Source: Gnetum montanum
Lineage: Eukaryota; Streptophyta; Gnetopsida; Gnetales; Gnetaceae
Direction of reading: 5' to 3'
Length of the DNA: 64,000 bases
Assembly: GCA_015680685.1 (NCBI GenBank)
Contig: MNCI01004849.1
Coordinates: forward strand, 263,297 to 327,296
Shown: piece by piece, positions 1 through 10,833 of the stretch
How positions within the stretch are numbered: position 1 is the stretch's first letter
Layout of the letters: every line of letters begins with the position of its first letter
Made by a program: the position numbers and the translations under genes
The notes under the pieces: generated by a model
Told to the model about the DNA's origin: nothing
What the model saw: the letters and a program-made list of their open reading frames with translations, nothing else
Databases searched by the model: none

Positions 1-1
1 G

Positions 2-1099
2 CAACATTTGCTGAAAAAGGGGGTTAATTTTGAATGGTCCGACGATTGCCAGCGCGCGTTTGACAGTCTAAAACAGGAATTGCACCATCTACCGACGATT
101 TTCCCGCCACAAAGGGACTTGCCTTTTTTCATCTACCTCGCCACTTCGGACGTAGCAATAGCAGCGTTGCTTTGTCAGAAAAGGGAGGATGGGTCAGAAA
201 TGCCCATCTATTACCTGAGTCATGCTCTATGTGCGTACGAGACGAGATATAACGACGTTGAGCGTAATTGCATAGCACTAGTTTTTACGCTCAAGAAATG
301 TAGGCATTACCTTTTTCGNACAGCTACCGAGTATTTCACGAAGTGGGTAGAAGCTATCCCCCTGTGGAAGATTACATCTCAACAGGTTTGCCATTTCATC
401 TTGGATAACATTGTAACCCGATTTGGTCTCCCAATGACTATTGTGACTGACAATGGGCCACAGTTTAGTAGCGTGGATACCAAATCCTTCTGTGACAACC
501 TAGGCATCAGGCAGTCCTTTTCCTCCCCTTATTACCCGCAGGCAAATGGTTAAGCTGAAGCATCGAACAAGATAATAATAAATTTACTCAACAAAATGCT
601 CGACGGCAACAAAAGGCGGTGGCATGAGCAGATCCTCTACATGCTATGGGCATATCGTACTACGTGTAGAACAGCTACAGGTAGTACGCCCTATGGCCTA
701 GTTTACGGATCTGAGGCGGTGCTACCTCTCGAGTTGCAAATTCCTTCTCTGAGAATGGTCCTCTCCACCATTATAAATGAGGCTCAACACGCCGAGGCTC
801 GAATAATGGACTTGGAGTCATTAGAAGAGAAGCGAATACAGGCGCTTGAGGCAATTGAGAAATATCAGGATAAACAGAGACAAAAGCATCATCATAATCT
901 TCAGCAGCGGCCGATCAAACAAGGAGACCTGGTTCTCAAGGCTGTACGTGAACCAGCAGGCAAGTTCTCTGCCAACTGGGAAGGCCCTTTCTTGGTAACC
1001 GATGCATACAGCAACGGAGCGTTTAGATTGGCAGACGTCAACGGTAACGAGTTAGCAAATCCTGTGAATCATGTGTACTTAAAGCAGTATTTCATCTAG
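2..1099 (+). pseudogene. Element A pol, 3' part: RNase H start joined to integrase
   Basis: This is the end of a Ty3/gypsy (Tat-like) polyprotein, open at the window edge. Residues 1-104 match the N-terminal half of the reverse-transcriptase-linked RNase H (LLKKGVNFEW, PIYYLSHAL, ALVFTLKKCRHYLF). After an ambiguous base at 319 the frame continues directly in the integrase core (TEYFTKWVEAIPL, then TDNGPQF). The rest of RNase H, the second RNase H, the integrase zinc finger and the first catalytic Asp are therefore missing. The second Asp (449-451) and the Glu (557-559) of the DDE triad are present. A TAA at 551-553 replaces the Gln normally found before AEASNK; otherwise the frame is open through the C-terminal domain (WEGPFLVTDAYSNGAFRLAD) to TAG at 1097-1099. 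It is the least decayed pol in the window. Confidence 0.93.
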
Positions 1100-1136
1100 C
1101 GGCAACGACGGTGTTGACAGCAGGTATGACGGTACG

Positions 1137-1591
1137 CGTCCGCTATGACGTAAAACTGGCACTACGCGTCCGCTACGACGTTAAACTGGCACTGACCGTC
1201 CGCTACGACGTAAAATTGGCATCTTTTGCACGCGTCCGCCACGACGCTAAACTGGCAAGTGGTTACCGTCGGCTACGACGTAAAACTGGCAACGTTGTAC
1301 AGGTCTGCCAAGACGAAAAACTGGCACCTTTTGCACGCGTCCGCCACGACGCTAAACTGGCACAGGTAAGTAGCCGTCTTCTGAGACGTAAAATCAGCAC
1401 AGATTGGTCCCTGGGTCATGACATAAAACTGACATCCACAGCACGGTCTTCTGAGACCATAAACCAGCCTTACCACTGTCCGCTACGACGTAAAACTAGC
1501 ACTTCTTGGTCCGCCCGGACTTTAAACTGGGACCACGGTCTGCTGAGACTTAAAACCAGTAACGACAGTCTTCCAAGACTTAAAACTGGGA
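1137..1591 (+). repeat. Array of 14 mini-hairpin units after pol of A
   Basis: Fourteen units start at GTC positions near 1138, 1168, 1198, 1234, 1268, 1303, 1339, 1376, 1415, 1446, 1478, 1509, 1538 and 1568 (spacing 29-39 bp). Each is a short inverted repeat with a loop of a few bases (GTCCGCTACGAC, GTCTTCTGAGAC, GTCTGCCAAGAC, GTCATGAC, GTCCGCCCGGAC) followed by a tail like GTAAAACTGGCA or TTAAAACTGG. The stem sequence varies while complementarity is largely kept. The same unit occurs in B, F and G at other gene borders. The array begins 38 bp after the pol stop. Function is unknown. Confidence 0.85.
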
Positions 1592-2550
1592 TGTGCAGAT
1601 CGCCACCATGTTCAAGCGAGCGTGATCACTCCTGTACAGTTGCACAGCAGACAGGGTGGGATACTGAGACAGTCCCAGTATTCCCACCCCATCGGCATCT
1701 TACTGATCCCTTGGACAAGCAAGGAGGCATCTTACTGATCCCTCGGAGATGCCGCCACCGCACCCGCTGCAGTGGTAGCAGCTCTAGGAGTTTAGCCTCG
1801 TTAGCGGGAGCCCCAACGAAATCCTCGTTGGTCATAGCCCCAGGAGTCTCCGCCAATCATCGCTATCGGGTGCCGGCTTCGCAGATTCATCTGGCCGGTT
1901 CCCGGTGCAATCAGTGAGCTGCACTGTGTCTGATGCCATTTGGCGAAGGTATGCAGTGCCAAATCATCAGGATTGGCGGCTCCGCCCAAGTGCTCCAGCT
2001 CAACATTTACAGTCTGTTGGCTCCAGCTAACATCAGACAGCATTGGCTCCAAGAAACCCCGTCTTTTGTCCATAAGCAATGGCATCCTCTGTTTCCTTTT
2101 GTGGTTGCAGGCTGCTTAACTTGGAGGATGTCATTCAAAGGTGCGTCCATCTGAGCGGCGAAGTACAACAGCGTGCTGAAATGGCTGCTCAGGTTTGCCC
2201 ACCCACTCAGCTTTGCGCATTTCTTCCCGACACGCATCTAACCTTAATCCTTGTTTCCTTCTTCCCCACCACCCAGTTCCCATACGCAGCATTCACATAC
2301 GCAAATCTTCGTTCTTCGTACTCACGCTAGCAGAGACATCGCAAAAGTGATGCGCAATGCTCCTTTTTGCACGCATTCCTGCTACAATTTGTAACAGAGA
2401 TATCTCAGATTGACGCGCTACGCTCGTCTGAAAGCATTCCTGTTGACATAAATAAACACACCGTTTGCATCTTCCCCGAACCTGTTTCCAGTTACACCCT
2501 TCTACCTCTCATACTCGCCAGCCTTCCTTTTACGTAAACAGAGCAACACC
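1592..2550 (+). other. Spacer between hairpin array and 3' LTR of A
   Basis: I see no gene here. It holds a strong imperfect inverted repeat at 1654-1666/1676-1689 (GGGTGGGATACTG against CAGTATTCCCACCC, 9-base loop, one bulge) and a 17-bp direct repeat at 1694-1710 and 1726-1742 (GGCATCTTACTGATCCC). The open frames that cross the region give no recognisable protein. Its position, between pol and LTR of a Tat-like element, makes it part of the 3' untranslated internal region. Confidence 0.6.
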
Positions 2551-2725
2551 TGAGTAGTCATGGATGAACGTTGTTCTTGCTTCTACCAATCCGGTGTTTC
2601 GCATTCTTTGTCGACGTTTTTCGGTTAAGCCCTCTAACCGTCAACAAAGAGGGGCCATTGAAACACCGTGAAAATTACGGGTCGGCCTCAGGCGAAGATT
2701 CGTACTTTGAGCAAGAACGTGTCTC

Positions 2726-2885
2726 AAATTTATCTAAGGACAAATTTATGCTCTATCACGCATGGCAGCGTGATGAGCGTAATAGGCTCCGAAACAGTTA
2801 AAGGCGAATTTGTCTAAGGATAAGTTTACGCTCCATCACGCACGGCAGCGTAATGAGCGTAATACGCTCCAGGACAGTTAAAGAC
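2726..2885. repeat. 80-bp tandem duplication in U3 of A
   Basis: Two adjacent copies of about 80 bp (2726-2805 and 2806-2885) share a TATCTAAGGACAAATTTATG-like start, a 33-nt palindrome, and an end near CAGTTAAAG. Differences are mostly transitions, so the duplication is not very recent. Confidence 0.7.
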
Positions 2886-3183
2886 AAAATCCATAGAGGC
2901 ACGACGGGTTGGCACTTTTTCTTGCGGCGCATACATAAGTGGCCTTTACGCTCGTTACGCGGCGGTGCGTACCAGTGCGTGGGTCATGATTCAAGTTGCA
3001 CGCTCCTTACGCTCCACCACGCGCCGCTGCGTGATAAGCGTAAGTTATGCATTATTTACGCTTTATCACGCGCAGTTGTGTGATGAACGTAAGTTGTACT
3101 TTGTTTACGCTTCACCACGCACGGCTGCGTAGTGAGCGTACGTTACATTTACGCTTTGCCACGCACAGCTGCGTGGTGAGCGT
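2748..3183. repeat. Six 33-nt palindromes in U3 of A
   Basis: Palindromes of 33 nt start at 2748, 2828, 3009, 3058, 3107 and 3151. The form is ACGCTYYAYCACGC, a 6-base centre such as ACGGCT, then GCGTGRTGAGCGT. The last four are spaced 49, 49 and 44 bp. Arms vary between copies but stay largely self-complementary. They lie 230-660 bp upstream of the LTR TATA box, where enhancer or silencing-factor sites would sit. Confidence 0.85.
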
Positions 3184-3290
3184 AAAACAATCTTGAACTC
3201 ACTGTTTTACGTCAGTGTGCTCATACACGCAACACAAAGCGAATGAGCGCAAACGCAGCTGAGACACGCCTATCATAGGCCTGCTCTTTA

Positions 3291-3324
3291 TACGCACAGC
3301 ACGCAAACAAGCGTGTTGTGCGTA
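3291..3324. repeat. Inverted repeat upstream of LTR promoter
   Basis: A 14-bp stem with one mismatch and a 6-base loop (TACGCACAGCACGC, AAACAA, GCGTGTTGTGCGTA) ends 83 bp before the TATA box of LTR A. It is related in wording to the six palindromes upstream but not the same. Confidence 0.75.
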
Positions 3325-3407
3325 GTTGTAGTTCAACTTAAAAGAATCGCGTCAACAGGATCCGCGACATTCGGGCCCACATCATCAGGGTTGCGCGTGT
3401 CGCGGCC

Positions 3408-3415
3408 TATAAATA
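3408..3415 (+). promoter_or_regulatory. TATA box of LTR A
   Basis: TATAAATA within CGGCCTATAAATACTCCGG. The F LTR has the matching GCCCTATAAATACCCCG and the G LTR ACCCTATAAAAAATC, all at comparable places in the LTR. This marks the U3/R border. Confidence 0.7.
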
Positions 3416-4249
3416 CTCCGGCTGACAAATATACAAAGAGGGAGAGATTTTTGAAAAAAAAGAGTTGGCCAATTGACAAGTTAACGAACCAGAGCACCAG
3501 AGCACTTAGCGCTCTTTGTTGGTAGCAGATCAAGAGGACAAGAGCATTTTCTGAGCAAGGGAACACTTATCGCCTTGAACAGAGAAACAAGAGCAACCTT
3601 TTGGTAATCGCTGCAAACATCATCCTTTAGCAGAAACAGAACACAGCACGCCTGAGCCCTAATAGTAGATCTATCTGAAGCAAAGAAGCAGAACGGGAAT
3701 TGCAGAGTCGTCGCGCCCAGTTAGCAGGTTCTGTCGTTCAAAAGATCGATAGACTTCAGAGCTTGACCATCCCTGCACCTAAGCTTTGGGCCTACAAGGT
3801 AGATCAGATTTTTGTCCAGATAGTTTTCTTATTGTTTTGTGCTCATTTTGTATCCAGTTGTTGGGAGTTTTCTCCCATTGTAACGTAATATACACGCAAG
3901 TATACATCCGATCCAGCATTGGGACATAGATCTTTGATCTTTGCGACATCCACTTTTTTTTTTCTCTCTCCCGATTAGCATCTTTTCGGCGTTTTAGCGT
4001 TATCTTCGTAGCGATCCATCTACGTCGTTGTCTCCCCATTTTACGATCTCTCGCAACAGATCACGTCACGCAAAAATCCGTAATCGTCACCGCTTTTACT
4101 GACCCGTAAGTCCCTGTCTGATCGACAAGACCGTTCAGGGCACCGCGGATTCGTTTTTTCAGCTTAGCCCTTGTGCGGATCCATGGTTAAAGTTGTGTAC
4201 ACGGAAATTCGGTCGGTATTTCCAGCTGCCGATATTTTCCGTCGTTACA

Positions 4250-5640
4250 TGCATGGCTCAGATAATACACTAGTATCTCAAAACCGTCGTCTCGCTTCTA
4301 ACATAGCAGTTGCACTATAGATGTATCAAAGGTGGCAAGGTAGATAAAGAAGGGTTTATTCCTTTGTGGTAGATGCACAGTTGGGAGGTATGAGATTTCC
4401 TTCTTCAGGTTGTCAAAGGCTTATTGACATTGGGTTATCCACTCAAAGTTAACCCCTTTCTTTAAAAGATGTTGCATGGGATGTAACTTGTCGATCAATC
4501 TTCCTATGAACCTTCGAATAAACTATACCCTACCTTACAAACCACATAGCTCTTTGAGATTTGTGGGAGGTGCCAGGTTGATGATGGCCTTGACTTTGTT
4601 AGAATCCACCCGTATTCCAACCTCTGATACTATGAACCCTAACATGTGTCCGATTTTCACCCTGAAGATGCACTTCTTGGGATTGAGGCGTAAGTCATGC
4701 ATTTGGCAGCATTTGAGGACTACCCCTAGATCACGTGGATGATCAGCTACCTCCTTGGACTTGACTACTATATCATCCACATATTTATTTAATGTTTCTA
4801 GGATGTAGTCACTGAAAATGTAAGTCATGGCTCGCTGGTAGGTTGCTCTAGCATTCTTGAGCTTGAAGGGCATCATGGTATAACAGAAGGCCCCCCATGG
4901 GGTCATGAAGGTTGTTGATAGCTGGTGCTCTAGGTTAATGTGGATTTGGTTGTATCTAGAGAGACCATCCATGAAGGATAACAGAGCATGACCAACTATG
5001 ATGTCGATGAGCTAATCAATGCTTGGGAGTGGGAAGTTGCCTTTGATCGTTGCCTTGTTCAAGTCTTAGAAATCTATGCAGATTTGTATTCCTCCAGTTT
5101 TCTTTGAAACCACAATGACGTTGGACACCCACTCTGAATAGTCAACCATGCAGATGAAACCTACTCGGTATAGCTTGGTGATTTCATTCCTCATGGCTAG
5201 TGCAATTTCTGGCTTAACCTTGCGAGCCTTCTGCTTGACTGCCTTCATGTGTGTGTCTAGGACGATGTTGTGCTAAATCAGTCGTGGATCCAGACTGGGC
5301 ATGTCATTGTACGATCATGCCAAGACATTGACGTTATCTTGAAGAATCTTGGCTATGGTTTTGTGCATTTTTTGTCTATGAGGGAGCTGAGTCTTAACAT
5401 TTTCACCTCCCCCTTTGATGTGGTGACAGATGTCTCGATGAGAGGGTCCTGAGTTACATCCTTGACCTCTAAGTCTAGGGTTTTGACTAGATGCTCGGGC
5501 CAGTCTGGGGATGCTTCTAAGGCTACTATGGTGCTAGTTGTGGTCGACCCCCAATCGATCATGTTGGGGTCCAGCTATCTCACGAGCTTGCCCTATGGAC
5601 CTATTAACGTTAAAGGCGTGGAAAGGTCGCAATGGATTTC
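4250..5640 (-). pseudogene. Element B pol (RT and start of RNase H), interrupted
   Basis: Reading down the minus strand: a pol N-terminal stretch (5562-5353, including DLEVKDVTQDPL) is followed after a frameshift by reverse transcriptase. RT shows VSNVIVVSKKTGG, PWGAFCYTMMPF, the active-site YVDD (4783-4772) and LNPKKCIF. RNase H begins with LLKKGVNFEW and PFFIYLATFD. RT segments 5248-5066 and 4972-4535 share one frame, broken by a few stops. At 4250, within YYLSHA of RNase H, the sequence switches to the end of LTR A, so A inserted here and the rest of B pol should lie left of the window. No start codon is apparent; pol may have been expressed by splicing or frameshifting from gag-pro. Confidence 0.9.
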
Positions 5641-5774
5641 AATCTTTTGCTTGACCTACCAACATAAGATAAAATCATGGTTAAAAGGCATCTATCGAAA
5701 GAGATTGTGTGTAATGAAAACTTGCAAAACAGTGACGTGATGCAACTCATAGAGTGTGATGATACAAATATTGG

Positions 5775-6330
5775 AAGTTTGCCATTTTAAGGTCATGGTG
5801 GACTGCCGAGGCATGAGAATGCAGAACTGCTAAAAATGTAAGGCTACCGATGCAAAGTGTGAAGCTGTGAAATGGTCGATATGCGAATGCTAAATTCCTA
5901 GTTTAATGTCATTTCGGACTACCAAATTGTAACATGCGGAATCTAAACATGCAAAATGATAGTATGTGAAACAGGACACTACGAGTATGAGAAGTGCAAA
6001 ACCGTCAATACAAAAATGCGAACTATTGATATGAAGACATGAGACTGCTAAAAATTGTGACACTACCAATGTGGAAGAAGATGCGAAAACCACCCATGTA
6101 AGAATGTGGTATTGTTAGTTTAATGTCATTGCGGACTACAAGCGTAACAGGTTGAAACTACTAGTTTAGGATCTTTTCAGATTATTAGAAGTGCAACTAT
6201 GCTAGGATTGCTAGTTTAAGGTCTTTTCAGACCATTAGAAGTGCAACTATGCTAGGATTTCTAGCTTAAGGTCTTTTCAGACCGGGCATGCTGCAGTTGC
6301 CAGGGTTGCTAGTTTAAGGTCTTTTCAAAC
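5775..6330 (-). repeat. Mini-hairpin units between antisense gene and pol of B
   Basis: On the minus strand there are about seven units of the type found after pol of A: three near GGTCTGAAAAGACC plus TTAAACTAGCA (about 6309-6330, 6263-6285, 6208-6230; one has a damaged stem), a variant at about 6162-6183, and GTCCGCAATGAC, GTCCGAAATGAC and GTCCACCATGAC units near 6120-6140, 5908-5930 and 5778-5800. Tails read TTAAACTAG-like in nearly all. They are more widely spaced than in A. Confidence 0.75.
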
Positions 6331-6510
6331 TTGTAACCAAAAACAAATATATATTTTTTTTGCTTTCGGGAAAGCAAACAGTTGGCTTGAAGCATGTCAA
6401 GGCTTTAATGCTAATAGTGCTGCGATGTCGTGGTGAGCATGCTACACTGTACGACGTGCTCCGCATTAATCGAAGAGAAAGAGTGGCAAGTTTCCTCCCT
6501 TTTATCATTA

Positions 6511-6530
6511 TCACCATAAATAAATAGGGG
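6511..6530 (+). promoter_or_regulatory. Possible TATA region of the antisense gene of B
   Basis: CATAAATAAATAGGGG lies 150-165 bp upstream of the first in-frame ATG of the antisense gene (6677). The F copy has a TATA box upstream of its antisense gene as well. Weak consensus; inferred from position. Confidence 0.35.
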
Positions 6531-6676
6531 TTAAACCTTGGAAATTTTTCCATTCTCACCATAAGAGTGCAGAGCCCGCATCGGAGCACAAGGCAATTTC
6601 AGAGTGCAAGCCGATTGTGTTAACGACTAGCAAGGCAAGTTTTTACAGGAAAAAGTGTATATCTGCAAGCAGGACA

Positions 6677-9600
6677 ATGGCTCCTAAGACTCATCTAGCA
6701 CTTGCAAATGTTGAGAAGGTGAAGAAGACCCTAGGGCACATGCCACAAGCACGCGTTGTGGCATGGAAGAGCACACCATTGACCCAATAGGTTACTATGC
6801 TTCCTCTGCTTTTTGTTTTGTGCTTTCTGTTGTTCTCTACTCTTGTTTTGCATTCTATTTATTTTGCGTTCATTCTTAACTACCTGTGTTTTCTATGGTC
6901 AAGTCATTTTGGCCTTTGCATCACCACTGTCATCGTTTCAGTCGTGGTAGATGCATAAATGTTACGTTGTGGTTGCATGCAAGGCCACTGAAACTACCAC
7001 CACCATGATCATCATAGCCACGAGGGCTGGGGAAAGTTTAAGTTGCTTCACCCTTGCATGTCGTAACGTAAAACCCTAAGGAGGGCTAGGCTGTGTGTGA
7101 TGCGACAGTGCGATACGTGTTTTGTTAGGGCATGTCATCAATTGTTTTATTGCCACGCTAGGCTATTCACGTGTTCTTACTACGCTAGGCTTTCATGCCC
7201 TTGCTATGCTATCTGCAGGCAAAGGGTTATGCTACGCTATATGCATGAGCTGCTAGGCGTTGCTATGTTGCGCATGTATTTCCCTTAGGTATGATGCTAA
7301 CATTCGTTGATTGTGTTGTGCAAGGCAGGGCTGAGGCCCAAGCTAATTATTTTGGAAATTAGGGGGGTCTTGTGCCATGTGAGTAGACCTATGGCCAATG
7401 CTCCCCCTTCCTAGATACGTATGGAAGAGTGAGGGGTCTAGTTCAAGGTAGGGGCATGGGACTTTTTGCAATTCCTCCTTGACCACTTCAGTGTGATCGT
7501 TTGGTCCTCCCTGGAGGAGGAGGAGGCATCTGGCATAATAGAAGCCATGTTGCCTGGGGCAAGTCAAGGCATTCTAAGATTTTTTACCAATAGGGCAATC
7601 ATGAGTAGGTAGGGAGAGGGATCTAGCCAATGTTTAGTAGGGTTAAGGCATTTAGCCTAGATCTAGGACATGCCTAAATACAGCTGCTACCACCATTACA
7701 ACACATTGTTCCTCACACGTTACATGGCAACGTGATTTAAGAACCCATAGTGGACAATCAATTGTGCTGGCAGGTGAGTCTTGCAGCCTTGCACCGCTGC
7801 GTTGTGCAATGTTAGCTATATCATCTGAATGCTAACAGTAAATGTTTGCTACCAGGTTCTTTATCAATGATGATGGAGTTCATGACCGATCGGGTCTGTT
7901 GGCTATAGCATAGCTAGCCCTACAAGAGTTCTCTTCTGCTAAGAACCTATGGGTGGGTGTGATTGATCAATGCGGGGGAGAATACCATACCTACCCAAGC
8001 ACATTTCATGTTTCCTAAAATCAATGTAAGGAGAAGGGCTGGTTGGATGAGGAGTGGGTAGAACCCTTCAAGCCAGTCACAGTTGAAGAAGTTCTAGTTG
8101 AACTCCTACTATCCTCGTTACCGTATAGGCTCGGTGGGTTAAACAGTAAGTGTCGCATGCTTAGGTGTTTTTGCAATCCTTGTATTTCTTGCATCATTAT
8201 GCTAAGTGTGTTTTGTGAAAACTATTTTAGGGGTGAAGAAGCCCCAGGAGGTGATGGTGGTATTCACCAAGATGCAGGGGGCAAACATCTACTTCAAATA
8301 TGATGAAGTAGAAGCAAGCCAGCGTTGGCTAAACTGTGGGGCCTTGGACTCCCTAGTCCGGAACGTCCAAAAGGTGGGGCTTATGGATCTATTCATGGCC
8401 TTGAATCTGAGCGTTCCTACCACTAAGATGCTTTCCTTAGTCAACTCCTTCTCTAAAAAGGTGGGCCACTTCCACGTGCACATACAGGACATGCCAGTGG
8501 CCATTGAAATCAATGACTAGCTATGTATAGACCTATTCGGTGTTCTTACCAATGGTGTCCCCATAGGGTCAAAGGGAAAGAAGGAGTTGACCCTTTAGAA
8601 GAAGGATATCTAGGAGTGGTTGGGGCTTGTTAAGGAGCAAAAAGGGCTCCCCATGAATAAGCTTAAGGATGGGCCCACCATGAAGATTTATCCCATCTTC
8701 TATACTCACGCATTCCCCCAACTACTTACCCAAGGGAAAGTCCTGGGGATCGAGAAAGCCTGGATAATGTAGGAGGTTATGGAAGAATGGGCCCATTACA
8801 ACTAGGCTAGTTTCCTATGCAAAGGCTTGCAGGCTGAGATTTTGGAACTCCGTCAAAAAATGAAGTCCCGCTCCAACATACACTATGCCTTCTACATATG
8901 CTATCTGAAGTGCTTCGTAGAGTTTCTGGTGGTTCAAGAGGATGGAGTCTGGGTCATGCAAAATTGCAACCAGATTTCCAAGCCATGGATTCGCTAGATC
9001 CTCTAGACCACATGAGCCCAAGATCCCCCAAAAAAAATTGGGGAGTCATTATCTATAATGACCAAGGATCTAGTGGCTCGCAAAGTTTGTGGCTAGGACA
9101 GCGTAGGAGACATGCCCCCTATTATAGCCAGTAGCGTGACGTAGGGGAAACATCTCATAGTCGAGACTATGCCCAAGGAGTTGCAAAGGAAGAGGCCTCC
9201 CCTAGCTAGGGAAACCCTTCACGTGGAGGAAGAGGAGGGACGAAGACTGCAACTTAAGTTGTAGAGGACGCAACCCCCCCATTGGTAAATGCTTTTGTGT
9301 AATGCTTATTTTGTTATTGTTTGCTACGATATGCTGCGCTAGGCGATGTAGCGTAGCGTAGCATCTATTTTGAACTAACTTTTTTTGCAAACATGCTTCT
9401 TTGCTAGCAGAGGAAGAAGAAGAAGAAGAAGAAGGCAATGAAGAAGTGTTAGCCCCTAAGACGAGGGCAACGAATGACGACATGGAGGCCCCAGTCTTGA
9501 AGAAAAGGCCCCCATCAAGAATAAAGGAGCTCCTATCTCTAGGGAAAGGGTTCTTGTCATTAGGGAGCCTCCTCTTACCAACAAAGAGGCATCTCCCTTG

Positions 9601-10541
9601 GATAAAAAAGATGTTGGTCACCTGAAAGAAAAGGCACTAGCGCATGAGGAAGGGGCTTGTGTAGACTTAGTAGGGCCTTCCACTAAGGCTACCACCATCG
9701 TCTTGCATCAACAAGAAGAAAGACCGTAGTCAAACATTGGTGAGTTCGGCGATACTTCTACCTTATCATAGTCTATTATGGCCATTTCTGATATGCTTAG
9801 TCATGTAATAGGCACTACTGCTGATGCCGCAAGACCCCCTTCGATTCGTGCAGAGTCATGGGTCGAGATCCCTAACAAGTTTGCTTTCATGCAGGGACTT
9901 TTCGACGACATGATCAAACATCTTTAGTAGGTGGACCCTGATGCGGGTAAGTAGTGGTGTTAAGTGCTCTTATGTTGCTACACCAAAAAATTTTGAGTTT
10001 TTTGATTTTTCTATACTAATGCAACTGCTACGCTCTTTGTGTCGAGGCAACCTCTTGGCTCAAATCAGACCCTGCACGACCTATGAAAGTTGGCGCTATG
10101 CCTACACTCTCACCTAACGTGACCAAGGTGCCTCGTCGCACATTCAATGAGGCTTACAAGTGCATCTTACACTCGGCATGCTCCCTATGGGAGTATAAGC
10201 ACGTCAACGAGGACTTGTGGAAACAGGTCCAAAGGGCTGAGCAAAGAGAGGCTGACTTGGTCGTTGAGGTGGAGGATCTCATGTTGAGGAATGAGTTCCT
10301 CGTAATCCATGACCCTAATAATGAGGATTGGTTCACGGCTGTAGAAGACTACACTAGGTTTTGGACTGTCGTGCATCAGAACGTTGAATCCACTCGTAAG
10401 ATAATTGAACAGCAAATGCAGATGGACCTGATAGCCCACAAGTTTCAAGACATGAAAGATTTCAGTGCCAAGGTTTTCGAATGGGGGCAAACCCAGAGAA
10501 ACCACAAACATGTGTACAAGCTAGAGAATGACACCCATTAA
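6677..10541 (+). pseudogene. Antisense accessory gene of element B (HAD-like, spliced)
   Basis: This lies opposite to, and between, gag-pro and pol of B. A possible first exon starts at 6677 (MAPKTHLALANVEK, stop at 6788-6790 next to GT). Exons by comparison with F: 7325-7773 (HAD/FCP1-like domain), 7856-8145, 8231-9284, 9411-9946, and about 10051-10541. Introns 7774-7855, 8146-8230 and 9285-9410 have GT and AG ends; the last acceptor is damaged. The middle exon reads VKKPQEVMVVFTKMQG, LMDLFMALNLSVPTT, EFLVVQEDGVWVMQ and ISKPW. The next begins with eight Glu codons and EGNEE. The last exon (AYKCILHSACSLWEY, HVNEDLWKQVQRAEQ) is coiled-coil-like and ends at TAA 10541. Several stops break it. 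Biochemical role unknown. Confidence 0.8.
7325..7690 (+). other. HAD/FCP1-like domain exon, copy B
   Basis: The frame reads RPKLIILEIRGVLCHV, then GAWDFLQFLLDHFSVIVWSS and GILRFFTNRAI. This follows plant FCP1/NLI-interacting-factor phosphatase order: catalytic loop, FLxFLxxxFxVxVWSS, then a hydrophobic FxW-like strand. The nucleophile Asp is Glu, and the second acidic position is Arg. Two or three stops lie between the motifs. Fold assignment is by motif order only. Confidence 0.6.
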
Positions 10542-10619
10542 AAACTGTGTTAACTTATTTTGTGTTAACTAATTTTGTGTTAACTTATGTATCGTGTAAA
10601 TTTTTCATGCTTTCATATG

Positions 10620-10746
10620 TTAGTTTTAGGCCATTTTGAGCCTTTTCTTAACATGCCAAAAGAATTGCATGTTAATAAAGCAAAAAGCAATAATGCTAGT
10701 TTTAGGCTGTTTCGGGCCATTGCTAGTTTTAGGCTATTTCGGGCCA
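10620..10746 (-). repeat. Mini-hairpins between convergent gag-pro and antisense gene of B
   Basis: Three minus-strand units: GGCCCGAAATAGCC, GGCCCGAAACAGCC and GGCTCAAAATGGCC, each followed by TAAAACTA. They occupy the 293-bp gap between the end of the antisense gene (10541) and the gag-pro stop (10834). The equivalent gap in F and G also has three units. Confidence 0.75.
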
Positions 10747-10833
10747 TAGCGTAGCATGCCAAAGAATGGCATGTTAGCAAAGTAGAAAGCAATGAATGCA
10801 TATGGGGCAAGTGGGTAGGAAGCAGTAGGGTTA

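Larger units (their letters stand above)
2551..4249 (+). mobile_element. 3' LTR of element A
   Basis: The right end is well supported. The last 120 bp (about 4131-4249, ending GTCGTTACA) align closely with the end of the F LTR just before its primer-binding site (ending GTCGCTACA). Immediately after 4249 the sequence becomes the interrupted pol of B. The left part (TCAACAAAGAGGGGCC and the following 40 bp, about 2640-2700) aligns with the G LTR near 45190-45240, and partly with the outer end of the F LTR. The exact start is uncertain; TG at 2551 or the next few bases fits best. U3 carries palindromes and a TATA box at 3408. It is CG-rich, unlike the older LTRs here. Confidence 0.8.

Noticed and set aside
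1137-1591. CRISPR-like look of the regular repeat array
   Set aside because: Spacers are short and themselves similar, units are hairpin-plus-tail, and the array follows a plant retrotransposon pol. No cas genes; the sequence is eukaryotic.
1111-1917. 268-codon open frame over the hairpin array
   Set aside because: The frame is open only because the repeat unit lacks stops. The protein is a tandem translation of the repeat with no domain.
9202-9621. 139-codon open frame with a Ser run on the minus strand
   Set aside because: It is the reverse reading of the Glu-rich exon of the B antisense gene. The same shadow appears at 21845-22054.
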